DNA from: Peribolospora baueri
Lineage: Eukaryota > Basidiomycota > Peribolosporomycetes > Peribolosporales > Peribolosporaceae
Length of the DNA: 64,000 nucleotides
NCBI GenBank assembly: GCA_029717555.1
Contig: JAMDHS010000054.1
Location: 90,786-154,785, forward strand
Direction of reading: 5' to 3'
Shown here piece after piece: positions 1-11,100 of the stretch. How positions within the stretch are numbered: position 1 is the stretch's first letter; each line of letters begins with the position of its first letter. A program made the position numbers and the translations under genes. Under the pieces are notes generated by a model. The model saw only the letters and a list, made by a program, of their open reading frames with translations, did not search any database and had not been told where the DNA came from.

Positions 1-1331
1 CGTGACTCGAGGCAGCCCTAAGCCAGTGGGAGGCCGGTCTCGCAGGGCCTCGTCAATGCAAGCTCGCAAGTACTTGAGGTTTTTGACTTGCTCGTAGGCG
101 GCAATACATCGGTATGGGCCCAGCTCTCCGTCAAGCTCCGCGCGCAAAGTCTCAAACACGCGCGGGTTTTTGATGATGTGATACATGATCGAGGTCATGG
201 CCGTCGCGCTTGTATCCGAACCGGCGTTGATCATGACGCCCGCCTCGGAGACGAGCTCCCGGAAGGGCAAGTTGAGGTCATCACCTTTATTGTTGACGAG
301 GTAATTGGTCCAAAAGTCGCGGAATTCGGGCTCGTGCTCGAAGCGCTTCCGGACTTTGCGAATGCAGACGTCAGTGAACTCGGCACCTCCGATGTTGCCG
401 GGATGCCATTTGGTGAGCCACTTGGTCCAGGTCAGAAGCTTTGGCCAGTGGGCGAGGATAACGTCATAGCGGGAGTTGGTGTGAAAAGCTTTGATGGCGT
501 TGACGTAGTAGCGCTTGCCATCGACGGTCTCGGCTTCGACGATGTCGGTGCCAGAATCGACCATGTGGGTGCAATCGTCGTAGGCGAGCTTGGTGATGAT
601 GTCAAACGTGAAGAGATTGAGATACCACCGAACGTTGAAGAGAGGAGACTCAGAGACGGGAACAGACGGGTCCGAGCAGAAAGAGTCGAACTTGGACATG
701 AGGACCTCGGCCTGAGTGAGGTCCGAAGCAAGAAGAAGTTAGGGAGGTTGGTCCTACACGGCAGAGGCTGCTACCGATGCTCACCCTTTCCCGAACGAGA
801 GGTTCCATGTCCACGATGCTCTTCTGAGCAAAGGCAGAGGCAATGTACTTCCTCTTCCTCGAGTGCTCTTCCCTACTCCGGGTGCCGACAATGCTCTTAA
901 ACTCGTTTCCCGAGAAGGTCTCATAAAATTCGTCTTTGAGCATTACAGTACCGTGCCCGTAGATAGCAGCGACTGCGTCGGGGTGGTTGAAGGAGATATG
1001 CTTCGGCTGAATCCTGATGATGGGACCAAGCTTGCGGTGTGCCTCATCAACAGCAAGAGATCGACGAACGAACCATGAGTGATATGCCGCCCAGAGATTG
1101 GAAAAGCCGGCGATGGACGGTGCAGGGAAGCGTCGAAGACCGTGGCGGTCGCCAAAGTAGTTGACCAGGTATCGGACGGCGACGGCCAAGACAACAAAGA
1201 CGAGGCCTGACGGTAAGCAGAAAGCATGGTTCAGTAAGGGACGCCTTCTCCGCTTCCAATTCCAACAGGGCCAACGCACATGACGCAGCCAATGCTGACA
1301 GTTGCTGTGGAATGCCGAGATTGCCGTGCAT
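1..1331 (-). CDS. Cytochrome P450 monooxygenase (CYP53-like), C-terminus outside window
   Basis: Haem-thiolate monooxygenase anchored in the ER membrane. Three exons are visible: 1280-1331, 785-1206 and 711 down to 1. The start at 1331 is chosen because splicing 1207-1279 joins a short N-terminus to a hydrophobic anchor (LVFVVLAVAVRYLV) followed by a proline-rich hinge (RRFPAPS). The I-helix oxygen-binding motif appears as AGSDTSAT and the K-helix ExxR as EALR. The haem cysteine loop lies before base 1 and is not seen. The segment EEHSRKRKYIASAFAQKS is typical of fungal P450s related to benzoate 4-hydroxylases (CYP53). The family is firm; the CYP53 assignment and the substrate are inference. 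A TATA-like stretch lies about 80 bp upstream of the ATG, and the gene is divergent from an alcohol dehydrogenase. Confidence 0.9.
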
Positions 1332-2119
1332 GTCGTATCAGGCAAGAAATACGCTGAGTTGTGAGAGAAAGCGACGATGAGGAGAACAATGGCGTGTCTC
1401 CACTACATATATACCTTTCCACCTCCACTTAAAGCTGCCAAATGCAAAGCGGTTGCCGAACACCGTAGACATTGGTGCCGATGTCGACGAAGCGGCTCAT
1501 ACGGGCAAGGCAACTCGATCGGTTGTCTCCTGCCCGAGTGGCCATCTCGTCTGGAAAACACGCGAAGCCGAAACGAAGTGCGGTTACAAGCCGCTCGGTG
1601 TGCCTACTCGGACCTCGGCAACCTCTTCCTTCGCCATTGCCCAGGCGCTTTCGTACGACGCTCATGATGGCCTTATTCGGAATAACAGCTGTCAACGTCG
1701 CGTCCTCGGCTAACGAAGCTGAAGCGGGGCCCCTTGATTGCTGCGACGCCGTGGCGAGTTTTGTCCAGAAAAGGAAATCGACACGTCGGGGCGAGCTGGC
1801 TGGCGACTGCGGGAGAGAGGCGAGGACGGCAAGAACTTCCATTCCCATCCATTTCTATCGTGCCTTTGGGTGGGAGGGAGGAAACGGTGAACACCGAAGT
1901 CCGAACCTTGCCCCGGTCGGGGTCCATTGGAGGACGTAGACGATTGGGTGGGGCCACACCCGATGCGTTCTTCAAGGCTGCCGCGCCGGCATCTCAATAT
2001 TCAGCCCGGCTTATCATCCCATCTCATTTTCCCTATTTATAACGCCCTCTGCGCTTCTGCGCCTCTTCTCCATCCTCCCCACATCCCCTCCCTTCACACC
2101 CTCGATAATCGCACTCACC
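1332..2119. promoter_or_regulatory. Shared upstream region of P450 and ADH
   Basis: This is the 788-bp space between two divergent start codons. On the P450 side a TATATA-like stretch lies at about 1405-1415. On the ADH side TATTTATAA lies at about 2034-2043, followed by a C/T-rich leader up to the ATG at 2120. Open frames inside are not convincing as genes. No specific regulator site is claimed. Confidence 0.55.
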
Positions 2120-3656
2120 ATGGGTTACCCGGAAACTTTCAAGGGCTACGCTTCGTTCTCTCAGGACAACTGGGCCGACTTTAAGCTGCTTGAATACAAG
2201 CCGCGCGAGTTCACCGAGTTTGACATCGATGTCAAGATATCCTGCTGTGGAGTCTGCGGTTCAGACGTACACACGTTGAAGAACCAAGGAGTGAGTGGTC
2301 GTGTTTACTCCTCCAACGTAGGCCCACTTAGCGAGCGATCGAGCTCACCGCGCGATCTCCCCTCGTGCTCTCGTTTGCGCCCATCTTAGACCTGGACCGG
2401 CACCAAGTACCCCATCGTTGTGGGTCATGAGATCGTCGGAAAGGCCATCCGTGTTGGCTCCAAGGTCACGGATGTCAAGGTCGGCGACATGGTCGGTGTT
2501 GGCGCTCAGATCGGCTCTTGCGGTGAATGCAAGTTCTGCAAGAGTGGCAACGAAAGTAAGCCACAGTCAGCCGATGTCCTGGACCTTGTCCTCTGAAGAT
2601 GCTGCTGACGCTGGAACGTACCGTTTCGCTCCCACTTCATAACTCTTCAAAGACTACTGCAACGTCAGGATGATCGACACCTATGGCACCACGTTCGAGG
2701 ATGGGACATTCCAGCACGGCGGTTACGCCAATTACATTCGCGCCCACACTCAGTTCACCTTCAAGATTCCGGTGAGTCTTCGATATCGTCCACGTTTCGC
2801 TATTCTCAGGATGGACGCTCACCCTTTATGCGTCCCTCATCTCTTCGTAGGACGGTCTCGCCCCTGAGATCGTCGCACCCATGCTCTGCGGCGGCCTCAC
2901 CTGCTTCTCCCCGCTGGTTCGTAACGGTGCGGGTCCTGGAAAAAAGGTCGGCATCGTGGGCATCGGTGGATTGGGACACTTCGGCGTCCTGTTAGCCGCT
3001 GCTCTCGGCGCCGAAGTCTACGCCATCTCGCACTCTGCCAATAAGAAGCAGGACGCAATCAAGGTAAGTCCGTGAAGCTATGCTCAGTTTCACCACGGCC
3101 TTGCGAAACTGACCTTACCTTCGAACTACTTCCCTCTCGTACACAGATGGGCGCTTCCCACTTCGTCGTCACCTCTGAGAAGGGCTGGGCCGAGCCCCTT
3201 CAACACGAGTTGGACCTCATCGTATCTACGACGAATAGCAGCGACAACTTCCCTATCAAAGAGTACCTCTCCCTCCTTACCGTTCATGGCAAGTTCATCA
3301 GTGTCGGCTTGCCGGAGGCTCCGTTCCCGGAGCTCCGCTGCCAGGACTTTACTCCTCAGGGATGCTTCTTGGGCGCTTCTCACATTGGCAACAAGACCGA
3401 GGCCCTGCAGATGCTCGAGTTGGCCGCAAAGCAAAATGTTAAGAGCTGGATCCAGCCGATCAAGATTTCCGAGGCTGGTTGCAAAGAGGTGCGGCTGCCT
3501 AGCACGGATGCTCCGTCTCGTCTGAGCGTATGCTTACCCACAGAACCGCCCCTCTTGTATGGCTCTGCCCAGGTTGTCGAGTCCGTCAATAACGGCAAGG
3601 CGAGGTACCGCTACGTATTGACTGACTTTGACGACGAAAAGTTTGCCGGAAACTAG
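2120..3656 (+). CDS. Zinc-dependent NADP alcohol dehydrogenase (cinnamyl-alcohol / ADH6 type)
   Basis: Medium-chain dehydrogenase/reductase that interconverts alcohols and aldehydes, probably aromatic or branched ones with NADP(H). Six exons: 2120-2290, 2390-2555, 2653-2771, 2851-3063, 3147-3488 and 3573-3656. They join in frame to give 364 residues, the usual size. The catalytic zinc site is seen in CCGVCGSDVH and GHEIVGKAIRVG. The structural zinc cysteines are in CGECKFCKSGNENYC. The Rossmann nucleotide-binding motif is GIGGLGHFG, and the C-terminal RYRYVLTDF matches the ADH6 subfamily. The substrate is not determined by the sequence. The divergent P450 next door makes a joint role in aromatic compound turnover plausible but unproven. 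Confidence 0.93.
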
Positions 3657-4106
3657 GTATTGTGTAACTTGGAGCATAGCATAGTATAGAGCCTTTTCCG
3701 CGGCACGACCTCTCGCCGCGGGCCACGTATACATTGGGGGAATCAAGAGACGGTGGCTGTATAACATCTCTTTGGCGCGAGCAGCCGAACCGACCATGGC
3801 AACATTGTCGAGTGTCCCCCGAGAGACGAACGTCGCGACACCTTCGATCCGCCGTGGCGCTGGCGTACTGTGGAAGAGGGTCCCGAATGATAAGTAGGGA
3901 TTAGATATATCTGCGCCATCGGACAAACGAAATTTTCTCAAATTACACGCAACCAAGTGACACCACCGCGACCGCCATTTTATGCTCCTATAAAGCCAAC
4001 AAGCCGGCCTGACATGTAGAGCTGGAGGAGCGAGGGAGAATTGATATCCGCCGCCCGCTCGCGGTCAGATCGTTCCCTCGCACGTGGCTCTGATTGCCAG
4101 ACAGAA
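3657..4106. other. Intergenic, no gene seen
   Basis: Downstream flank of the ADH gene. It holds short unconvincing frames only. CACGTG E-box-like sites occur near 4081 and 4155. Confidence 0.5.
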
Positions 4107-4162
4107 CGCAGCCCACCCGTCAGAAAGTGGATAACACGGTTAGTGTTACGTCGCACGTGACG
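4107..4162. repeat. Left copy of an imperfect inverted repeat pair
   Basis: This 56-bp stretch contains CAGCCCACCCGTCAGAAAG and a GTTACGTCGCACGTGA tail. It matches, in reverse complement, 5371-5423, with substitutions and a small length change. The two copies bracket a 1.3-kb interval that includes the foldback at 4306-4563. They could be terminal inverted repeats of a small element, or related promoter blocks of two genes that face each other. Confidence 0.55.
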
Positions 4163-4305
4163 CCACGCATACGTGTCTTTTCCTGTCGTCGTCGTCGCTT
4201 GCCCGAGCGACACCCTCTGTTCCTCCGACCACTCTCCTTTCCCTTCTGCACTACTTCAATACCTACACATCCTTCGTCTTTGAGACCATGGAAGGCAACA
4301 GGTTC

Positions 4306-4563
4306 TGCCGAAGATGTCGGAAAGACGTTCCTTTATCCCAGTTTTCTCAAAAAAAACCTTCGAGGTGACTACTATGCGGAATGCAACAACCATCCGCAAA
4401 CAAACAGCGTTTGCGGTTTGCGGTTTGCGGTTTGCGGTTTGCGGTTTGCGGTTTGCGGTTTGCTATTGTTTGCGGATGGTTGTTGCATTCCGCATAGTAG
4501 TCACCTCGAAGGTTTTTTTTGAGAAAACTGGGATAAAGGAACGTCTTTCCGACATCTTCGGCA
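4306..4563. repeat. Perfect 98-bp inverted repeat (foldback) with heptamer loop
   Basis: Positions 4306-4403 and 4466-4563 are exact reverse complements over 98 bases, including an A8/T8 run. The 62-base spacer is mostly the TTTGCGG array at 4410-4463. The heptamer is also present once in each arm next to the spacer, as CCGCAAA on the left and TTTGCGG on the right, so the array was probably amplified from the hairpin tip. RNA from either strand would fold into a long near-perfect hairpin. Confidence 0.95.
4410..4463 (+). repeat. TTTGCGG tandem heptamer array, about 7.7 copies
   Basis: There are 54 bases of uninterrupted TTTGCGG units forming most of the loop of the foldback. It is not a canonical telomere repeat and it lies inside the window, not at a chromosome end. 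Confidence 0.95.
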
Positions 4564-5370
4564 TTTCATGCTCCATGATTTCCTGGTCCTCGTACGCAAG
4601 ACTCGACATTTCAAAAATGGCCAATTCGGATCACATGTCAAGATTCAGCTTTCTCCCAGTGAGCTATCCCTTGCGCTCATGTCCCGCCAAGCCAGAAGAA
4701 ATAAGGTTATTGCGGACCACATTGCATCGTGTCTATGGAAGGAGTCCGGCTTCAGGTGGATGTAAGTGTTTTCTGACTCGACCAATGCAGTTTTTAGAGA
4801 TGTCTGGTGCTTGAAATCAGTCCTGGGTCCTTGCAAGCTCGCTTACCCTCTCCCCCAACCACTCCAACTCTTTCGCCTTATGTCAAATTTTGTCTCTCCT
4901 TTCTCTGCAAGAAGGAATGCCGTAGTCCTCACAGGTTGCATCAAGTACGACCGACCTCTTGTGTCCTTACAGCGCTTGACTCCGGACAAGCCCAGGCAAG
5001 TGCATCGGCCCCTGCAACCTGTACATCAAGCAACTCGGCCATTGGTGATGCCATCACTAGCTGTCGTGCTGCCTCCGTTGACTCGCTCTTCAGGCCCTTA
5101 ACTTGCCACTGCTTCCGTGACCCTACCATCCACCAGAAACGCACTTGGGCATTTGAAGGGTGTCGCCAACAATTCCTCCTCTGCCTTTTCTCCTTCCCTC
5201 CGTAAGTAATCCTGTAGCTGGAGCGGCGATCCCAATATTTCTTCACATGTACATATTCATTTCATGGAACTGAACCGAATAGAATAGGCGAAGAAGCAGG
5301 AAGGTTAGAGGGGAGGGAGCGTGGACTTCGTCGTCGATCGTTTGATCGTCTCGATGATGAGCAGGTGAAT

Positions 5371-5423
5371 TTCACGTGACGTAACCCTAACAATTCTATC
5401 CACTTTCTGACGTGTGGGCTGCG
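5371..5423. repeat. Right copy of the imperfect inverted repeat pair
   Basis: Reverse-complement partner of 4107-4162. It includes TTCACGTGACGTAACCCTAA and CTTTCTGACGTGTGGGCTG. It lies about 290 bp upstream of the tafazzin start, so it may work as part of that promoter whatever its origin. The stretch between 4767 and 5370 has no gene I can support. Confidence 0.55.
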
Positions 5424-5709
5424 ACGCTTCATTGCCGGTGAGGCAAGCAAACGATCGGAGCGCACGTGCAGATATGTGAAATGACGGCACGTGCGCAAAG
5501 GGAGAAGAGCCAGACTATGTATGTTCTTGTACCTGACGTCGGGTTGTCCCTCTTTCTTTGCTCCATCCAATATCCCCAGTCCTTAGACTGCTCCTCAAGC
5601 CGCTATCCTTCTTCGCTGCGTCTTAGTCCCCCGGAGCGTGGTGGCAGCAGCGGAGGCTGAGAAGGATCATGGGCAAGCTGACCATCGGTGGGTCCGCGCC
5701 GAAGGAGCG

Positions 5710-7556
5710 ATGATGTTCCTCAAGACTTCTTCTGACGGGCCCTCACCCATCCATGGTTTGCACCTCTCCTACAACACACCTCTGATCTTCCAGCGACCGT
5801 CGGAGCGGTATGCAAGGCATGGCTTAAGATTGGCTGCAAAGAGGTGCATGTGGAAGGTCTGAAGGGCTTTCATGACTTGATCAAAGAGGGCAAGGCAAGA
5901 GGGAGAGGTGTCCTTACCAGTGAGTTAGTTGGTGAGAGGACATGGGGAACCGAGGAGGAACAGCACAAGGGCTGGAAATCTCGAGGCATCTGAACTTTTT
6001 TATTCTTTTTCTCCCGTACGGATCCGTCCATATATAGTCGCCAACCACATCTCTGTGTGAGTGATGGAGGCACCGCTATGCTTCCAGATCCCCGTCTTGG
6101 TATCTTGTCTCAATTAACTGTGTATTAATCCGACCTTTTCGTCATCCTCCAACCATATGTCAACTTTGGTGTGGCATGACATAGCCTGGACGAACCAACA
6201 GTATGGGGCACATTGCCGATGAGGTCCTTCTTTGGGTCACATACCTCACGGTGGACGCTAGGCGCAAGCGATATTATGTTTACCAAGCCGTGAGCGTCGT
6301 CAGCTTGGGCAATTTCCAGCACCTTCACTCTTGCTCCAAGCCTCATACTTGCGCTCTGATTCGTTCCATCGTTCCCTCCCCCAATCCCGCCACCAATCAC
6401 CAGATGGCACCGTCTCTTCTTCACCTTGGGCCAAGTGATTGAGACGCACCGAGGGCAGGGCATATTCCAGAGCGCTTTGGATAAGGCGATCGGCAAATTG
6501 AACCAGGGTCATTGGGTCAGTCGGAGGATGAGGGTAGCTCCAAAAAACTATGGAAGGATGGTGAAAGTGGTGACGCAGGCCCGTAGTTGATTGGGCGCTC
6601 ACAACTCTTCTTACCCAACTCTAATCATCCCCACTCTCACAGGTCCATCTCTTCCCAGAGGGCTACGTCAACCAAACCCGGCTGACACGAAGAGACCTAC
6701 GCCGCTTCAAATGGGGCGTCAGTCGGTTGCTGCTGGAGGCCGACGAGATGCCTGTTGTCATACCTCTTTGGCTGACCGGTGAGCTTGCCCACTCGTTGCT
6801 GCGTCGACATCTGTCGTTTGGGTTTTCTGAACGTTTCAGATTGCACTACACTTCGTTTGGGGGTCTCCTTTAAAACGGTTCCACTCCTATGGAAACTAAT
6901 TATTTTTTACTTGACGTGTCTGTCATCATTCCGCCGCTTCACCAGGCTTTGATGAAATGATGCCCGAACCGCGTGCCTGCCGTCCCTTCCCGCAATTCGC
7001 TCCCATCCCGGGCAAGACCATTTCCTTGACCTTCGGCTCTCCGATCGATCACCGCATTTCGGATTTGAGGAAGGAATGGAGACAGAGGATGTTAATGGAG
7101 GGGAAGGACGTGACGAGAGTGAGGGGGCTGTGGAACGGGGATGAGAGCGGGATCGGCCGTGGCCAATTATCGAACCGTGTCATTGACACGTCAATTTCGA
7201 CTGCGGTGGAGCAAGACGCCAGAAGGGAGGTATTGAAGAGGACTACAGTGGTGCGCGGGGAGGGGGAGGCGCAGACCGAGATTGCGGCGAGCGCGAGCGA
7301 ACCCTCCTCTCCGCCTTCCAAAGTCCATCTTCCCAACTCGTTCGATGACCAATACTCCACCTCCATGCGCTCCCGCATCGCTTCGCTCCTTCGGGACGAG
7401 CTGAGGGCTTTAGGCAAGGACGTCCGGGCGAGGCGGGGTGGCGGAGAAGTTGGTGCCTCGTTGGTCGAGGGCTGGGAGGAGGACGAGGGACATGGATTCC
7501 GCCAGTTGGAGACGTACTGGACAGGGGAGCAGTATAGGCCGACCGAGGGACGCTAA
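5710..7556 (+). CDS. TAZ1: Tafazzin, cardiolipin-remodelling phospholipid-lysophospholipid transacylase
   Basis: Mitochondrial membrane enzyme that exchanges acyl chains to mature cardiolipin. Seven exons join in frame to 384 residues: 5710-5755, 5794-5919, 6038-6056, 6185-6289, 6404-6515, 6643-6778 and 6946-7556. The HX4D acyltransferase motif is seen as NHISVLDEP. It is followed by WGTLPMRSFF, RWTLGASDIMFT and FFTLGQVIETHRGQGIFQ. The FPEG box is VHLFPEGYVN, then RFKWGVSRLLLEA and PVVIPLWLTGFDEMMPE, all hallmarks of tafazzins. The exon carrying the catalytic histidine is only 19 nt. The start at 5710 is the first in-frame ATG in the spliced model; a short extra upstream exon is possible. The C-terminal tail after GSPIDHR is long and charged, as in fungal members. 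Confidence 0.93.
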
Positions 7557-8184
7557 ACGGGTGAACCCTCCTTTATATCCATGCTCGCTTCTTCTCGCTC
7601 CTTGCATTTCCCCAACCCTCTTGACCTATATAGACTAGACGGGGGTCCTCATTATAGCAGCCCCGCCGAACAAGCACCCGCATCCAGACGCGAACGCTAC
7701 CGTCGCTTTCGCTTTCGCATTCTCTTGTTTCTTATTTATTTGCTTATAGGTGGATGGAGGTGGCGCCCATTCACTCTATTCTTGATCGAGTGGCGGACGG
7801 CCGTAATCGATTTCGCTGGACAGAGGCCCTGTTCACCCAAGAGATCCGTGCACGATTAGATGCTTGACCTGATAGCTGCGTTCACTCAAGAGCTGCGTCA
7901 GTCGCATGCAAGAAACGATAGAAAGGGAGAGCGACATTGTCGATGAATGGGTCAGTGACGGATAAGAGAAGCGCTGAAGAAGGAGCTGGGGATGAGAAGA
8001 GAGTGACCCGGTAAGCTCGCGCAGAACATGACTTTTGTCGCCCCTACGCAGCCAGGATTGTGACTGCCCAAAGAAACTGGGTCGGTGGATTCGTACTCAT
8101 ATTCCTGGGATCAAGATGAGCGACCTACTCGAGCACAAAAGTTACCAGCCAGTTTGCCCAGGTTCTAAACAAGGCGCACATGTT
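7557..8184. other. Convergent intergenic space, no gene seen
   Basis: This lies between the 3' ends of tafazzin and UTP12. Short frames only; probably the two 3' untranslated regions. Confidence 0.5.
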
Positions 8185-11100
8185 TTATACCACCACTTTC
8201 CTCTTCCTCTTCGCTCCCCCCTCCATGATCTTCTGCTTCACTGCCTCTTCAGACAGCAAAGGATCCGCCTCAAAGTATTCTGCAGTCTGAGCGGCCTCAA
8301 CCCTCCGCTTCATGTAGTGCAGGGCCGCGAGGTTGTAGCCGATCATTTCCTGCGACATCAGTCGAGGACACGGTTCAGAGAATGTGAAGGGTTAGATGCT
8401 ACGTCGACTGACAAAGATTCATCTTTAGATGAGATAGGAGTTGAATGCGGGGGTCACTCACCTTCTGCTTCGCCAAGGTGGCTCGCAGATGACCCTTGAC
8501 ACGGACGAGAGTGGTGCGCATGACGCGATTGGTAACAATCTGGTTGTGGTACGTCCGAAGGAGGAAGAAAAGGATGCGAGAGACCAGGGCGATGGACCAT
8601 TCCTTACGGGGCCGGGAAGAGGACGCGACCGAGTGTGAAGAACGCACAGGCCCAGTGCCGAGTGTCAATCTCTCAAACGGTCCAACAGAAAGCAGTCGAG
8701 AATGGAGAGAAGCAAACCGCTACACACCTTGTTTGCCCAGATATCCAAATATTCCATCAAGCTCACTACCTTGCCGAACGGCAGGACGAGCAGGGCATCG
8801 TGCAAAGCGGCCGACGACACCTTCTCGATCACGTCGAGCACATATCTCTCCGCGCTCACATCCTCCACGGCAACGAAAACGGCGTTTCTCGCCGGCCGAG
8901 CCAATCTCTTCGCCCTCTCCTCCTCGCCCCGAGACACCATCGCAGCCTTCTCGGCTTCCCATGCAGACATTAGAGCACGGTCCTCATCGGCCAATTCTAG
9001 AGCTTCTATGATCCGCTCGCCAGCCATGAGCGTCTCTCTCGTAGACTTGGTCACTTCCGTCACTTCCTCTCCTTCCCCATTTTGCGCACCAGAAATGCGG
9101 TCCTGCGTGTCGGCGATGCCCGCTTCATATAGCTCTTCTAGTTCTCTTTCCCGTTGTTCCTCCAGGAAAAGCTGATACATGCCAGCGCGGCACGCAATGA
9201 TTGATTGGAGATGAGGTCAAATCAGCTTACCGCCTTTCTTCCTGTCGATGACCGCTACGCTCGTTGACAGCACTATAAACTCAGATACACCGAACTCACC
9301 GGATTATCGGTCTTCTCCCAGATGCGAACGCTCTTGTCATGAGAACCGGTAGCTACGAAAGCGCCACGGTTGCTCACAGCCAGGGCCCATACTTCACCCT
9401 GGTGGCCTTCAAGTTTTTGAATTTGCTCGAACTGAACAGGTTTAAATCGTCGTCATACAAACGTGTCGACCAGGCAAAATCAGCGGCCGTCGAAAATGGC
9501 AAGCATTGCCTCGCGTAGCCAGCTACTCGTTCGCTCGTTCATACTCACTCTATCCCCATCCCAATACTTGACCGTCTTATCCTTGCTAACGGTCCAGAAG
9601 TAATGCGTCTGCTTCCCCGAACCGAGATCGGAGTTGTCTTCGAAGCCGCGACGCTCGAAAGCGACCTGCATGATGCTGTCTTCGTGAGCGAAGATGCTCT
9701 TGTGGCAGTCGCCGAAGTCGAGTCCCCAGATCTTGACGTTCTTGTCCGCTGAGCAGGTCACAATCAAGCGCGAGTCTGGCGAAATGTCCATGGAGAGAAC
9801 GGGGAGCTGAGGAGTGAGGGAAAGGGAAGGTTGTCAACAGTCTTCTCTGGCTTAAGACGACAGCAAAAGGAGCCACAAAATGACGCACCTTGTGTCCGTA
9901 CAAGCTAAGGAAGAACTTGAGCGTGTCCTGATAGAACACCTTCACGGTCGAGTCGAGCAACGACACGGCGAGCAGTTTGCCGTTGGGACTGTACCGCACC
10001 GCCAAAACGTCGTCGGTCATTTTGAGCGTGCGCACATGGACGAGCGTCATTTGCATCGTCGCCGGCTATAATGACGGATGGATGCATGAACGAGCAGAAA
10101 GGCGAGAATTGAGAGAACGGATTGAGTTGTGAGTTGGAGACGATAAGAAAACAAATTGACGAGAAAAAAAAGCTGAGGAACCAAAACTCACCAGCTCCGC
10201 CTCTTCCTCGCCCCTCTCCACCTCCCTCATTTCAAATTCCCAAAATTTGACATCCTTATCCCCGCTCCCCGTGACCAGCTGCATTCCATCAGGTCTAACA
10301 TGTACTGACCATAATGGCCCTTCATGCGCCTTGATGGTCTCGAGCAAGGTGGAAGAGGAAACATCGTACAGGTGCAGCTCGCCCGATTTGGTACCGACGA
10401 CCAGGTGTCGGTCTCCCGGGAGGAAAGTGCTGCAGATGGCGTAGCCGCACTCGAGCGTGCGGATGCACTGCGTCGTGTGACGGTTCCATACTTTCAACTG
10501 GCCGTTGCTGGCGCTTGCGAGCAGCTCATCATTCGAGCTAAGGCACAGCGTGCGGATGTCCGCTCTGTGGCCTGGAAGGTCGAGACCATACGCTTTTACC
10601 GGCTCGAGAAGACCTTGTTGTGTGTAGGCTGCTTTCTCCGCTTTGCCTTTCGGAGGCGCGGGGACCGAGTAGACTTCCACTGCATTGTTGGCGAGTGCGA
10701 GGAGGATCTGGGTGAGACCAAAAGGGTGCGCGGTTTGTCAATAATACCGGGGTTAGAGAGGGCGTCTGTGAGGAAAAGCAGGTCGTCACCTGCCAACACT
10801 CACATGGACTCCACCTTTAGGAATGCTCTTGTCAGGGTCGAATGCAAAAGACCTGACCCGCCCGCTGCCCCTCACTATGACGTACGACGTGATACGATCG
10901 ACCCACCCTACCTCACGCTCTCGCTCATCCTCCCCTTCCTCAGTTTCCATCTTTTCATCTCCATCTTGGTCCGCAGCGCCATCCTCTTTTCCCTTTCCCT
11001 TCTTCTTCTTCGCCTCCTTCTCCCTCTTCTTCTCCTTTTCTCTCCTCTTCCGTCTCGCCATCTTCTTCTTCACCTCCTCTTCCCCCCTCAAACGGTACAC

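Larger units (their letters stand above)
4288..4766 (+). pseudogene. Possible dead gene split by the foldback
   Basis: An ATG at 4288, after a pyrimidine-rich leader, opens a frame reading MEGNRFCRRCRKDVPLSQFS. This is a CxxC start like those of small zinc-binding fungal proteins. The frame is broken at the run of eight A residues near 4350; shifting by one base gives GDYYAECNNH, which would supply a second Cys/His pair. Beyond the foldback, 4568-4765 codes LSPSELSLALMSRQARR and LWKESGFRW, which looks protein-like and ends at a GTAAGT donor-like site. I infer one ancestral gene with its first exon copied in inverted orientation. I do not recognise the family with certainty, and an expressed short protein is not excluded. 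Confidence 0.35.

Noticed and set aside
88-900. 270-codon open frame on the + strand
   Set aside because: It lies antisense to clear P450 exons (I-helix and ExxR motifs on the minus strand), shows no domain, and starts with TTG.
1-3656. P450 plus ADH as part of a secondary-metabolite cluster
   Set aside because: No polyketide, peptide or terpene synthase and no pathway regulator in the adjacent sequence; next genes are housekeeping.
4410-4463. TTTGCGG array as a telomere or CRISPR-like repeat
   Set aside because: It is a short, spacer-free array inside a hairpin loop within normal gene space; fungal telomere repeats are usually TTAGGG-like and no chromosome end is present.
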